From contig JAVBMT010000029.1 of the NCBI GenBank assembly GCA_031552195.1, positions 1-62,258 on the forward strand: DNA of 62,258 bases, given 5' to 3'. The notes beneath the pieces are model-generated. The model worked only from the letters and a program-made list of their open reading frames with translations. It was not told where the DNA came from and did not search any database. The position numbers and the translations under genes are program-made. Shown piece after piece: positions 54,103 to 62,120 of this stretch. This stretch comes from JAVBMP01 sp031552195 (GTDB lineage: Bacteria; Desulfobacterota; Desulfovibrionia; Desulfovibrionales; Desulfovibrionaceae). Position 1 is the stretch's first letter; the number at the start of each line of letters is the position of its first letter.

Positions 54103-54644
54103 GCCTTTACATAGACGTGATCATGGCCGGCTTCGGCGGGCAAGGCGTTATGCTTATAGGCAACCTGCTGGCTTATTCCGCCATGGATCATGGACTCAAC
54201 GTGACGTTTATGCCGGTTTACGGGCCGGAAATGCGCGGCGGAACTTCAAACTGCACCGTGGTGGTGGCCGAAGACGATATCGGATCGCCTATTATCCAGC
54301 GCCCCAAAAGCCTGATCATCATGAACCAGCCTTCACTGGAAAAATTCCAGCCCAGACTGGAAGACGGCGGAATCCAGGTAATCAACTCCTCGCTGGTAGA
54401 CATGAACATTGCCGAAAAAAGCCGTGTGCGCAGCGTAGGCGTTGCGGCCAATGAAATAGCCGACAAGCTCGGCAACACTAAAATGGCCAACATGGTGGCC
54501 CTTGGGGCTTACATCAAAGCCACAGGAATCCTCAGCCTGCAAAGGGTGCAGGACAGCCTGCACCACGTTGTTTCAAGCCATTACAGCCACCTGCTGCCCA
54601 AAAACGCCGAAGCCCTCAAGGCCGGTTACGAATCTATAAGCTGA
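54099..54644 (+). CDS. 2-oxoacid:ferredoxin oxidoreductase gamma subunit
   Basis: 181 aa. CoA-side domain of the complex. Start DVIMAGFGGQGVMLIGNLLAY, then YGPEMRGGTSNCTVVVAEDDIGSP in two parts and GVAANEIADKLGNTKMANMVALGA. Typical gamma length and motifs. It closes the operon and is followed six bases later by a very strong terminator. Confidence 0.9.
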   Translation: MSLYIDVIMAGFGGQGVMLIGNLLAYSAMDHGLNVTFMPVYGPEMRGGTSNCTVVVAEDDIGSPIIQRPKSLIIMNQPSLEKFQPRLEDGGIQVINSSLVDMNIAEKSRVRSVGVAANEIADKLGNTKMANMVALGAYIKATGILSLQRVQDSLHHVVSSHYSHLLPKNAEALKAGYESIS

Positions 54645-54649
54645 CCCCC

Positions 54650-54701
54650 CGGCTTTTCCGGCAAAGCTCACGGCTTTGCCGGAAAAGCCGCCCGTTTTTT
54701 T
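54650..54701 (+). terminator. Strong Rho-independent terminator of the oxidoreductase operon
   Basis: Perfect 18-bp stem starting CGGCTTTTCCGGC, 5-base loop, then seven T after a short CCCG. Confidence 0.95.
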
Positions 54702-54912
54702 CCGCATCACCCACTGCTTATTTTGCAATCAAATTTCTTTTCCGCCCTCCACGAACATTGACCGCATGGCGGAACTTTTCAAAGAAAAATTCTTTCATGA
54801 AATCTTCCCGGTAAATATTAAACCCCGCCCATACAGGAAACCCTCTATAGCGTTTGACTAGCTTCACTGTTTGGCTTACTCTGTCGCATTCTGTTTTTCA
54901 TCCCGCTCTCCC

Positions 54913-55809
54913 GTGAGGTCTCAGGCTTTGACGCGCAAGGAATGTTTTGAAATTCTCGGCCTTCCGGAAAAGGCCGGATTGGCGGAAGTGAAAAGCGCAT
55001 ACCGCCGCCTTGCCTTTGAGCTTCACCCTGACCTGCATCCTGAAATGCCGGACGCGGCAAAAAAATTCCAGCGCCTGAATGAAGCGTATGTTTTGCTTCT
55101 TAATGACAAAACGCCTAAAAATCATAAATCCCCGCCTGATTTTTCTGAAAACTCCGAAGACAAGAAAGCCCGCCATGACGCTGGGAAAGCCTATACCCAG
55201 GCCAAACAGCGCTTTGATAAGGACAGGGAGAGGGATAACGGCGCGCAAGACGGGCGTGACAAGGCTTCTTTCAGCGGGCAGGCGGGAACGAACGGGCAGC
55301 CGAATGCTGAAACGGCCGAACGCAACGGCAAAGATAAAAAACGGGAAGAAGGCAAAGCCAGGGAAGACGTGCTGAAAGATATCCTGGATGACCCTTTCGC
55401 CCGCCGCGTTTTTGAGGATATTTACCGCCAGAGCCAGCAGGAATTCAACACCCCGCGCCCTGGCGGAAAAAAACGGGCCGTAAAGCCGGTTCAGGAGGCT
55501 TCCAGGGTTCCGTCGGCGCCGGGGCTGGTAAGCAGCATAGCCGGAGGCGTGGCCAGCGGAGTGAGAAACTGGCTACGCCGCCAGTCTGACGACGAACAGA
55601 CCATTGTGATGCCTGGATCTCAGCTTGTGCCGGGCGCAAGGATCAGAATCAAGGTGCATCACGGCCTGGCCGGAAAAACCCAGACCGTAGAGCTTACCCT
55701 TCCGCCGGAATTCATGCCTGGGCAGCCGGTTCGCCTTAAGGGGCTCGGCAAAAAAGTAGGAAGCATCCAGGGCGACCTTTACCTTACGCTTATAGCCAAA
55801 AAAGAATAG
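54913..55809 (+). CDS. DnaJ-like co-chaperone
   Basis: 298 aa from GTG at 54913. The J-domain (about 6-72) has YRRLAFELHPDLHPEM with the essential HPD, and FQRLNEAYVLLL. A long charged linker (about 75-180) lacks the DnaJ zinc fingers. A C-terminal beta domain (about 230-298: LVPGARIRIKVHHGL, MPGQPVRLKGLGKKVGS, GDLYLTLIAKK) resembles the DnaJ substrate-binding domain. It would stimulate DnaK, like CbpA-type proteins. The start is uncertain: TTG at 54871 and TTG at 54928 are also in frame, none with a strong ribosome site. Confidence 0.82.
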   Translation: MRSQALTRKECFEILGLPEKAGLAEVKSAYRRLAFELHPDLHPEMPDAAKKFQRLNEAYVLLLNDKTPKNHKSPPDFSENSEDKKARHDAGKAYTQAKQRFDKDRERDNGAQDGRDKASFSGQAGTNGQPNAETAERNGKDKKREEGKAREDVLKDILDDPFARRVFEDIYRQSQQEFNTPRPGGKKRAVKPVQEASRVPSAPGLVSSIAGGVASGVRNWLRRQSDDEQTIVMPGSQLVPGARIRIKVHHGLAGKTQTVELTLPPEFMPGQPVRLKGLGKKVGSIQGDLYLTLIAKKE

Positions 55810-55871
55810 TCCGGGCCGGATGGCCCGGAGGAACCCGGCGGCTGGCCGAAAACGCCGCCCAACGAGGAATA

Positions 55872-56594
55872 ATGTTCGACACCGCATACTTACAGGAACT
55901 GTTCCAGCAATGGGGCTACCTGAGCTATCTTATCATTGTCGGCTGGACTTTTATTGAGGGCGAAACAATTGTCATCATCGCGGGTTTTTTGTCCAGCCAG
56001 GGCTTGCTGGTTCCCTGGCTTATCGCCCTTTGCGCTTTTGCCGGAAGTTTTTGCAGCGACCAGCTCATGTTTTTCCTCGGGCGAAGATACGGCCCGGCCA
56101 TCTTCAAAAAATTCCCGCGCCTGGACAAAAACACGGAAAAAGCCAGGGAATTGATGCTGAAATATGAAAACCTGCTTATTCTGGGCTTCCGCTTCGTTTA
56201 CGGCGTACGCAACATAACGCCGATAATGCTGGGCATGAGCGGGGTCAACCACGCCAAATTCCTGGTCCTTAACTTTATCGGCGCGGTGGTCTGGGCTTTC
56301 AGCTTCGCCTACGGCGGCTATTATCTGGGCGAAGTGTTCTTTTCCGTCATTTCCGAAGTCACGCACGGCGCGGCGGTCGGCATAGGGCTTCTTGTCCTGC
56401 TGCTTGTGGTGATGTGGTGGATACGCCGCAAACGCGACAAGGCCGATATTGATAACGCGCAGCGCGTGGCGGCTGAAGGGCTGGCCAAAACCGGCACGGA
56501 GAAAGGGCCCGGAACTTTTCCGCAAAACGGAGAGCCTGAGGCTGAATCCGGTCCGGCCGCGGCGGAACGGAACGCCCATGCCACGGAAAAATAA
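55872..56594 (+). CDS. DedA-family membrane protein
   Basis: 240 aa. Five or six membrane helices and the DedA signatures FIEGETIVIIAGFLSSQG, GRRYGPAIFKKFPRL, GFRFVYGVRNITPIMLG and GAVVWAFSFAYGGYYLG. The family includes undecaprenyl-phosphate and phosphatidylethanolamine flippases (UptA, PetA types); the specific lipid is not inferable. A hydrophilic tail of about 45 residues follows the last helix. GGAGGAAC and GAGGAA lie upstream. The dus gene starts inside its last codons. Confidence 0.9.
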   Translation: MFDTAYLQELFQQWGYLSYLIIVGWTFIEGETIVIIAGFLSSQGLLVPWLIALCAFAGSFCSDQLMFFLGRRYGPAIFKKFPRLDKNTEKARELMLKYENLLILGFRFVYGVRNITPIMLGMSGVNHAKFLVLNFIGAVVWAFSFAYGGYYLGEVFFSVISEVTHGAAVGIGLLVLLLVVMWWIRRKRDKADIDNAQRVAAEGLAKTGTEKGPGTFPQNGEPEAESGPAAAERNAHATEK

Positions 56595-57699
56595 TCCCTC
56601 CGGCCTGCCGATAGGCCCGGAGCACCCCTGGCTGGCCCCCCTTGCCGGTTACACCGACCTGCCCTTCCGGGTGCTCTGCCGGGAACAGGGCGCGGCCGTG
56701 GCTTGTACGGAAATGGTCAGCGCCAAGGGCCTGGTCTATTCAAGCAAAGGCAAAAGCGGAAAAAAGGCATCCGTTCCGGGCGAATGCCTTTCCTCCACCC
56801 TTGACGCCGGGGAAAACTCCGCAACTGAAGAACTTCTTCTTACCACGCCCCTGAACGGCTTTCCTGCCGGAACGGAAGCGGACAAGCCCCTTGTCGTGCA
56901 GCTTTTCGGAACTGAACCGTATTTTTTATCAGCGGCGGCGGAAATTGTGCTGGAACGCGGATTTACCCACATTGACCTGAATATGGGCTGCTCTGTTCCC
57001 AAAGTCACGCGCACCGGGGCCGGGGCCGCCATGATGCAAAACCCCGACGCGGCGCTTGCGGCGGGAAAGGCCCTGATAAAGGCGGCCGGAACGGGCAGGG
57101 TCGGATTCAAGCTGCGCCTGGGCTGGGACGCCGGAAAAAAAAATTACCTGGAACTGGCCCTGGCCCTGGAAGAAGCCGGGGCGGGCTGGATAACCCTGCA
57201 CCCGCGCTACGCCAGGCAGGGCTTCAGCGGACAGGCGGACTGGCTGGCCCTGGCCGCGCTGGCTGAGCGGCTTTCCATTCCGCTGATCGCCAGCGGGGAT
57301 TTGCTGAACGCGGAAACGGCCCGCCGCTGCTTGCGGGAAAGCGGGGCGGACGGGCTGATGTTCGCGCGCGGGGCCTTGCGCTCTCCGGCCGTATTCCGCG
57401 AATACCTGGATTTGACCGGAGGAGCGGCAAGTTGCGGCACGCCTGATTACGCGGGAACCAAAGCGCTGATTCTGCGCCATGTTGAGCTTATGCGCGCCTT
57501 TTCCGCCGCGCTGCCGCCAAAAACAGGCAAACGCAGAAAAAATGAAGGGCCGCGTCCAGACGCGGCCCTTATGAAGCTGCGCGGCATTATTCCACGCTAT
57601 GTGCACGATTTTCCAGGCTGTAAAGCCCTGCGCGGACGCCTGATAAGTTGCCAGGACTGGGGAAGTTTTTACAGATTGATCGATGATTTCTTTGCTTGA
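56578..57699 (+). CDS. dus: tRNA-dihydrouridine synthase
   Basis: 373 aa flavoenzyme that reduces uridines in the tRNA D-loop. Motifs: LAPLAGYTDLPFRVLCREQGA, TEMVSAKGLVY, VVQLFGTEPYFL, HIDLNMGCSVPKVTRTGAGAAM with the catalytic Cys in two blocks, GFKLRLGWD, TLHPRYARQGFSGQADW and ASGDLL. A roughly 25-residue insert follows the VSAKGLVY motif. The ATG at 56578 overlaps the dedA end by 17 bases; a longer frame upstream has no family match. An A9 run (57135-57143) is present, without an early stop in the -1 frame. Confidence 0.9.
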   Translation: MPRKNNPSGLPIGPEHPWLAPLAGYTDLPFRVLCREQGAAVACTEMVSAKGLVYSSKGKSGKKASVPGECLSSTLDAGENSATEELLLTTPLNGFPAGTEADKPLVVQLFGTEPYFLSAAAEIVLERGFTHIDLNMGCSVPKVTRTGAGAAMMQNPDAALAAGKALIKAAGTGRVGFKLRLGWDAGKKNYLELALALEEAGAGWITLHPRYARQGFSGQADWLALAALAERLSIPLIASGDLLNAETARRCLRESGADGLMFARGALRSPAVFREYLDLTGGAASCGTPDYAGTKALILRHVELMRAFSAALPPKTGKRRKNEGPRPDAALMKLRGIIPRYVHDFPGCKALRGRLISCQDWGSFYRLIDDFFA

Positions 57700-57825
57700 C
57701 CGCTCCTCTTTTCAAGGGTGAAATATCGGAACGCACTCCAGACAAGCTGCGATGCGGCAGACCAGCGGCGCAATACATGCGCTGCGCGGAAATGGAAATG
57801 AAACGCTTCACAGGACGAATTTGAA

Positions 57826-58755
57826 ATGAAAGAAGTGATCAGAGCCAAATCAGCCGGGTTTTGCTTCGGGGTCAGCCTGGCCCTGAAAAAGCTCGAATCA
57901 GCCCTTGAGGAATATAAGAGCATGCCGGAGGCCGGGCACGCGCGCATTGCCACCCTGGGTCCGATTATCCATAATCCGTTGCTGGTGCGGGAATACGAGG
58001 AAGCCGGGGTTGCCTGCCTGAAAAACCCTGACGAGGCGCGTTCCGGCGATACCATAGTGATACGGGCGCACGGGGTGCCGGATAATGAAGAAAAGCAGTT
58101 GCGCCTGCGCGGCTGCCGCATTGTTGACGCCACCTGCCCGAGGGTCAAGGCCGCCCAGCTTGAAATAAGGCGCTCCAGCGGCAACCCCGATAACGTCCTT
58201 CTGCTGTTCGGCGAGCCTGAACACCCGGAAGTGCTGGGGCTGGTCAGCTATTCCGCCTGCCCTTATTTTATTTTTTCCGACTTGGAAGAACTTGACGCCC
58301 GCCTGTCCGGCCTTGAACCCTGGCTGAAACAGACATTGGCCGCCGGCAGCGGCGCCAAATTGATTCTGGCCGCCCAAACGACGCAGGATAAAGAAAAATT
58401 TGCCGAAAGCCGTGAAAACATCACACGGGCGATTGAGCGCGCCGGAAAAAACTGGAACGGCAATTTTATTGTGCTGGAAACTATTTGCGACGCTACCCGC
58501 AAACGGCAGGACGAACTTCTGGACCTGACCAGGCGGGTTGAAGCCGTTGTCGTGGTCGGCGGGAAAAACAGCGGTAATACCAGGCGGCTGGCCGAACTTG
58601 CGGAAGGACAGAATATTCCCACGCTGCATATTGAGAACGCCGGGGAACTTGACCGGGAAACCCTGCGCCGTTTCAGGCGGATAGGCCTTACGGCCGGGGC
58701 GTCGACCCCTGCCAAGCACATAGATATTGTGGAAAACCTATTGCTTTCCTTGTAA
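57826..58755 (+). CDS. ispH: 4-hydroxy-3-methylbut-2-enyl diphosphate reductase
   Basis: 309 aa. Last step of the MEP isoprenoid pathway, an iron-sulfur enzyme. The three cluster cysteines are in place: AGFCFGV (13), DATCPRV (104) and TICDATRKRQDE (221). The histidines in GPIIHNP and RAHGVPD and the substrate motif GGKNSGNTRRL are also present. The N-terminus KEVIRAKSAGFCFGVSLAL is typical. Length is normal. 126 bases after dus. Confidence 0.95.
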   Translation: MKEVIRAKSAGFCFGVSLALKKLESALEEYKSMPEAGHARIATLGPIIHNPLLVREYEEAGVACLKNPDEARSGDTIVIRAHGVPDNEEKQLRLRGCRIVDATCPRVKAAQLEIRRSSGNPDNVLLLFGEPEHPEVLGLVSYSACPYFIFSDLEELDARLSGLEPWLKQTLAAGSGAKLILAAQTTQDKEKFAESRENITRAIERAGKNWNGNFIVLETICDATRKRQDELLDLTRRVEAVVVVGGKNSGNTRRLAELAEGQNIPTLHIENAGELDRETLRRFRRIGLTAGASTPAKHIDIVENLLLSL

Positions 58756-59147
58756 GAAAATATATTATTTGTAACCGAAAGTGCAGTGCTCCGCCCAAGC
58801 GGAAAATCTGGCGAAAGCATGCGGGGTTGCCCTATCCGCTCTTTGGGCGGGCAAGCGATGCCAATTTTCGCTGAAACGAATAAATTATACGGTTCTCTAT
58901 GTAAATTGGTTCGAGCGAATATTTTCAATATTCATCCGGCCTGCGCGCCCGGCAAACAGGCGTAAGGGGCGTGGCGCATTTGATTAAGACGCCCGGGATC
59001 GGATATACCGGAAAAAACAACCGCGTTTCTGAGTAAGAAACGATCAGCGGCGGCATTGCAAAGTTAAAATGTTCTGAAGCTATAATCTGTGTTCAGTATT
59101 TTTTTATAAATGAAAAGTTTTAAGGTCAAATGTGCCAGGGGGGCCGC
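58756..59147. other. Intergenic region ispH-cheV
   Basis: 392 bases. An inverted repeat CCGCCCAAGCGGA/TCCGCTCTTTGGGCGG (58791-58850) could form a hairpin with a 31-base loop and a 3-base bulge. A solitary end of the 159-bp element (59059-59075) overlaps a TATAAT promoter candidate. No gene was recognised; a 35-codon open frame from 58859 has no support. Confidence 0.55.
59056..59086 (+). promoter_or_regulatory. Candidate promoter of cheV
   Basis: A perfect TATAAT at 59081-59086 with TTGCAA 19 bases upstream. The -35 side lies in CAAAGTTAAAATG, shared with the end of the repeat element after dnaX. No sigma-28 or sigma-54 motif was seen. Confidence 0.4.
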
Positions 59148-60107
59148 ATGAGCCAAAATAATATTTTGCTGGAAGCCGGAACTAACGAACTGGAGATAGT
59201 GGAATTTTACCTCGACGAGGTTGACCCGGACGGAACCGTATACAAAGGCTATTACGGAGTAAACGTAGCCAAGGTTCTTGAAATAATCCGCCAGCCCAAG
59301 GTGACCGAACTGCCCGAAGTGCGCCACCCTTCCGTGCGCGGAGCCTTCAACCTGCGTTCGCGCATCATTCCGTTGGTCGATCTGGCCGTGTGGCTTGGTA
59401 AAAAGCACGGCGGCCAGCAGAATTCCAACAAGGTTATCGTGACGGAGTTCAATAACGTGAACACCGCCTTCTCCGTTTCCGGCGTCAACCGTATCCACCG
59501 CCTGAGCTGGGAAGAGGTGGAGCCGCCCAACGCATATGTTTCCGCCCTGACCAGCAACAGCATCACCGGTGTTGTCAAGCTGGAGGGACGCATCATTTTC
59601 CTGCTGGACCTTGAACGCATCGTCAGCGACCTCAACCCGCAGCTCGGCTTGCGCCTTGACTCGGCCATAGACTGGGCGAGTTCGGTGCGTTACCGCGCTC
59701 TGATCGCGGACGACTCCACCGTTATTCGCGAAATGATCAAAGACCTGCTGCAAAAAGCCAACTTTGACGTGGAAGTGGCAACCACCGGCAAAGACGCCTG
59801 GGACCGCCTGAATGCCATCAAAACGAAAGCCGAAAACGCGGGGCGTCCGCTCGACGACTATGTTCAGATCGTCATTTCCGATATAGAGATGCCCGCGATA
59901 GACGGCCTGAACCTGTGCAAACGCATCAAGGAAGACCCGGTTCTGAAAAGCTTGCCGGTGATCCTGTTCTCTTCGCTCATAACCGACCGGCTAAAGCACA
60001 AGGGTGATTCCGTCGGCGCTGACGACCAGATTTCCAAGCCGGAAATAACCGCAGTGGCCAAACGCGCCATCGCCCTGATTGAACAGAAGCAGAAAACCTC
60101 CGGATAA
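59148..60107 (+). CDS. cheV: Chemotaxis adaptor CheV (CheW-REC)
   Basis: 319 aa. Residues 10-165 are a CheW-like coupling domain (VNVAKVLEIIRQPKVTELP, FNLRSRIIPLVDLAVWLG, GVVKLEGRIIFLLDLERI). Residues 182-319 are a receiver domain with the acidic pair in LIADDS, phospho-acceptor Asp in VISDIEMPAIDGL (about 245), and the Lys in DDQISKPEI (about 297). It couples chemoreceptors to CheA with phosphorylation-dependent adaptation. The ATG at 59148 has AGGGGGG five bases upstream; the ATG six codons earlier does not. A strong terminator follows. Confidence 0.94.
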   Translation: MSQNNILLEAGTNELEIVEFYLDEVDPDGTVYKGYYGVNVAKVLEIIRQPKVTELPEVRHPSVRGAFNLRSRIIPLVDLAVWLGKKHGGQQNSNKVIVTEFNNVNTAFSVSGVNRIHRLSWEEVEPPNAYVSALTSNSITGVVKLEGRIIFLLDLERIVSDLNPQLGLRLDSAIDWASSVRYRALIADDSTVIREMIKDLLQKANFDVEVATTGKDAWDRLNAIKTKAENAGRPLDDYVQIVISDIEMPAIDGLNLCKRIKEDPVLKSLPVILFSSLITDRLKHKGDSVGADDQISKPEITAVAKRAIALIEQKQKTSG

Positions 60108-60135
60108 GCCTTATTCCCTCATTCCTTTTTTCTTC

Positions 60136-60167
60136 ACCGGAACGGGCCTGGCCCGTTCCGGTTTTTT
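60136..60167 (+). terminator. Rho-independent terminator after cheV
   Basis: ACCGGAACGGG/CCCGTTCCGGT with a tiny loop, then six T. The T run overlaps the stop codon of the convergent cbiR-like gene. Confidence 0.92.
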
Positions 60168-61092
60168 ATGCCACCCACTCCGCCAGCAGCGGCAAAGACT
60201 CCAGAATATCCGCCCAGTTGAATATCTCCACCACCCAAGTCGCCTCAGGCGGAGCGTTCCGGCATAGTTTACGCGCGAAATCGCGCCCTTCGGCATCAAG
60301 CCGGCCCAACGACACATGCCTGCCGCCAGGCTCGGCAGCGCAAAGATGCAGCATCCGGCAACGCTTAAAATACCATTCTCTTTTTTCCGCAAACCCGGCG
60401 AGAAAATTTACCCGGCCCGGAACCGCGTCAATTTTTTGTTCCGCGTGGATATTGCCCTGCAAGGCGTGCCCGAGGTCAAGGCAAAGCCCGCAGTCCGCCC
60501 CGTCTATCAATTCCTTGAACGGCAATAAAGGTCCGGCAAGGGTATTCTCCAGCAACAGGTTCTCCGTTCCGCGCCCGGCCTTCTCCCAACGCGCCAGGAA
60601 CCCGGAAAACTGGCGCAAGGCTTCCGGCTCTGGCCGCAATACGCCGCTTTGCCGGTACTGCTCCGGGTTGTGGAAAGCGGGTAAATGCAGCACGGCCCTT
60701 TCCACGGACAGAAATTCAATCTTGTCCATGAGGCGCAGGCAAATTTCCGCCGCCTTCACCCCGGCCAGCTCTCCGCTTCCGGGAAAACCAGGCCCCCAAG
60801 GCAAATCAACAGGCAAATGAACATGAAAACAAAGAGGCAGAGCGGCCAGCCAGGGGGGAAGATCGTCACGGCCGTAAGCCAGGCAGCTTCGACTTTCCAG
60901 AAACAGCAATGAAACCTCAGTAAATTCAGGAAATTCCGGCTTACCAGCTTCGCCATGGAAGATATTCGCAAAGGCCGGGGAAAAATTTTCCGCCAAAAAA
61001 GCGCAATTTTCCGCAAGGGTTCCCTTGACGACCCAGGAAGGAAAGGCCAGGCGGGAAAGAAAAGAGGTATTAGGCAGACGTGAATTGCGCAT
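60166..61092 (-). CDS. cbiR: CbiR-like cobamide remodelling phosphodiesterase
   Basis: 308 aa, AP-endonuclease-type TIM barrel. SFLSRLAFPSWVVKGTLAEN, then EVSLLFLESR, FHVHLPVDLPW, VERAVLHLPAF, LLLENTLAGPL, CGLCLDLGHALQG, RMLHLCAAEPG and VVEIFNWADILES. The order of these motifs matches CbiR, which cleaves the lower-ligand side of cobamides so that they can be rebuilt, an alternative to CbiZ. No cobamide genes are adjacent, so the call rests on sequence pattern alone; another sugar isomerase/endonuclease-type barrel is possible. It converges on cheV. Confidence 0.72.
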   Translation of the reverse strand: MRNSRLPNTSFLSRLAFPSWVVKGTLAENCAFLAENFSPAFANIFHGEAGKPEFPEFTEVSLLFLESRSCLAYGRDDLPPWLAALPLCFHVHLPVDLPWGPGFPGSGELAGVKAAEICLRLMDKIEFLSVERAVLHLPAFHNPEQYRQSGVLRPEPEALRQFSGFLARWEKAGRGTENLLLENTLAGPLLPFKELIDGADCGLCLDLGHALQGNIHAEQKIDAVPGRVNFLAGFAEKREWYFKRCRMLHLCAAEPGGRHVSLGRLDAEGRDFARKLCRNAPPEATWVVEIFNWADILESLPLLAEWVA

Positions 61093-61406
61093 TTGCCGAC
61101 TTTACTTTTTATAAATGTTGACTATTTTAATCTGGTAAAATCGAATTTACCCTTGCCCCAACGGCAACCGGACGCAGCTGCGCAAGGTTAAGGTGCTTCG
61201 CGCTTGCCAACCGTAGCGGAACGTGCTAGAAAACAAGGGCGAATGAATTTTATCTTGCCGCAAATATTGTTTCAAGATATACTGATAAATTTTCCGGATG
61301 ACAATACGGCAAGCCTGATTGTACAATTCCTGAAATTTTGGCTCAAAATTTGCTTTCCATGATGGAAAGGCGCATGGCGCGTCAAAACCGGAGAATATAA
61401 AAAAAT
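61093..61406. other. Spacer between cbiR-like gene and small ORF
   Basis: 314 bases. An AT-rich stretch next to cbiR probably holds its promoter. The rest shows no gene, RNA family or repeat that could be named. Confidence 0.5.
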
Positions 61407-61571
61407 ATGAAACGGTTCCGTGATATGGTGCAGCATATATTCAACCCGCTGCATGTTTACTGTAGACTCCGCGACGTTGGCCTGCCCTGCGGCGTGGCGG
61501 CAAGGCTTTCCGGATTTTACGAACGTATTTACCGCTTTGCCGGTATGAACTCCGCGGATAAAGCCAACTGA
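61407..61571 (+). CDS. Small basic protein of 54 residues, function unknown
   Basis: ATG to TGA, 54 codons. The translation starts MKRFRDMVQHIFNPLHVYCR and continues with LRDVGLPCGVAARLSGFYER, then IYRFAGMNSADKAN. It is basic, with two cysteines, a possible amphipathic helix at the start, and codon use like the neighbouring genes. GGAG lies about 13 bases before the ATG, rather far. No named family was recognised; a conserved small protein seems likely because the frame shows strong coding character in an otherwise gene-free region. Confidence 0.55.
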   Translation: MKRFRDMVQHIFNPLHVYCRLRDVGLPCGVAARLSGFYERIYRFAGMNSADKAN

Positions 61572-61978
61572 TTTTTACCTGCTTTATTATTGCCCGCAGC
61601 CAGCTTCCCTCATTTTTACAGTTCCTGAAAATCCGCTTTGTTACTTTTCAAGCGCCTTCCGGTTTTGCCCTGGCAACCAGGGAATAATGCCGTGTGGCGG
61701 CCGCCGGCTGACGTGACGCAAAACGGAAAAAACGGCCGCTTCGCATATCGGGTTGAAAGAAGTTTCCAGAGCGGATTTGCGTATGAATCACAGACGAGCG
61801 CTGATCTCGCCAGGCGAACGCGCATAGCGGGCGGCAAGCAGGAACTCGGCGCGCATTTGAGTTTCCGGTTGCCAAGGCGTGAGCGCATGGGGCTGAAGGC
61901 GCTGCTTCCGTTGCTGAAAAGACGGTGCGAACGACGCCACCCGCTCTTAAAGCTGAAACCTCTGAACACATTTCCCAA
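61572..61978. other. Gene-free stretch before the repeat pair
   Basis: 407 bases with overlapping open frames on both strands, none with a recognisable product or ribosome site. A CCCTGG/CCAGGG hairpin lies near 61670. It may be decayed coding or repeat DNA. Confidence 0.45.
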
Positions 61979-62118
61979 GGGCTGCCCTGGAAAAAGGCCT
62001 TGCCCGGAAGCAAGGGAAACGACTTTTAGGGCGAGGAGCGTATCTTACGGTGCCAGGCCGGAGGGAAAAGGACGCCTGGCGCGGCATTTGGACAAAAATT
62101 TCAGCCAGAGACAGCTCC
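61979..62118. mobile_element. Old diverged copy of the MITE-like element
   Basis: It aligns along its length with 50489-50635: left end GGGCTGCCCTGG, internal TTACGG, CCGGAG, AAAAGGACG and ATTTGGACAAAA in the same order and spacing, right end GAGACAGCTCC. It is more GC-rich and has lost much of the inverted-repeat identity. It ends exactly where the young copy begins, sharing the TA at 62119-62120. Confidence 0.7.
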
Positions 62119-62120
62119 TA

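Noticed and set aside
57135..57143. A9 run in dus as a programmed frameshift
   Set aside because: The -1 frame stays open for a long way and would make no sensible product; the run encodes Lys-Lys-Asn at a natural place.
58791..58850. c-di-GMP-I riboswitch
   Set aside because: Only a GCGGGGTTGCC-like piece matches; the conserved GGCAAACC and CGCAAAGCC parts are missing. Kept only as a structured-leader observation.
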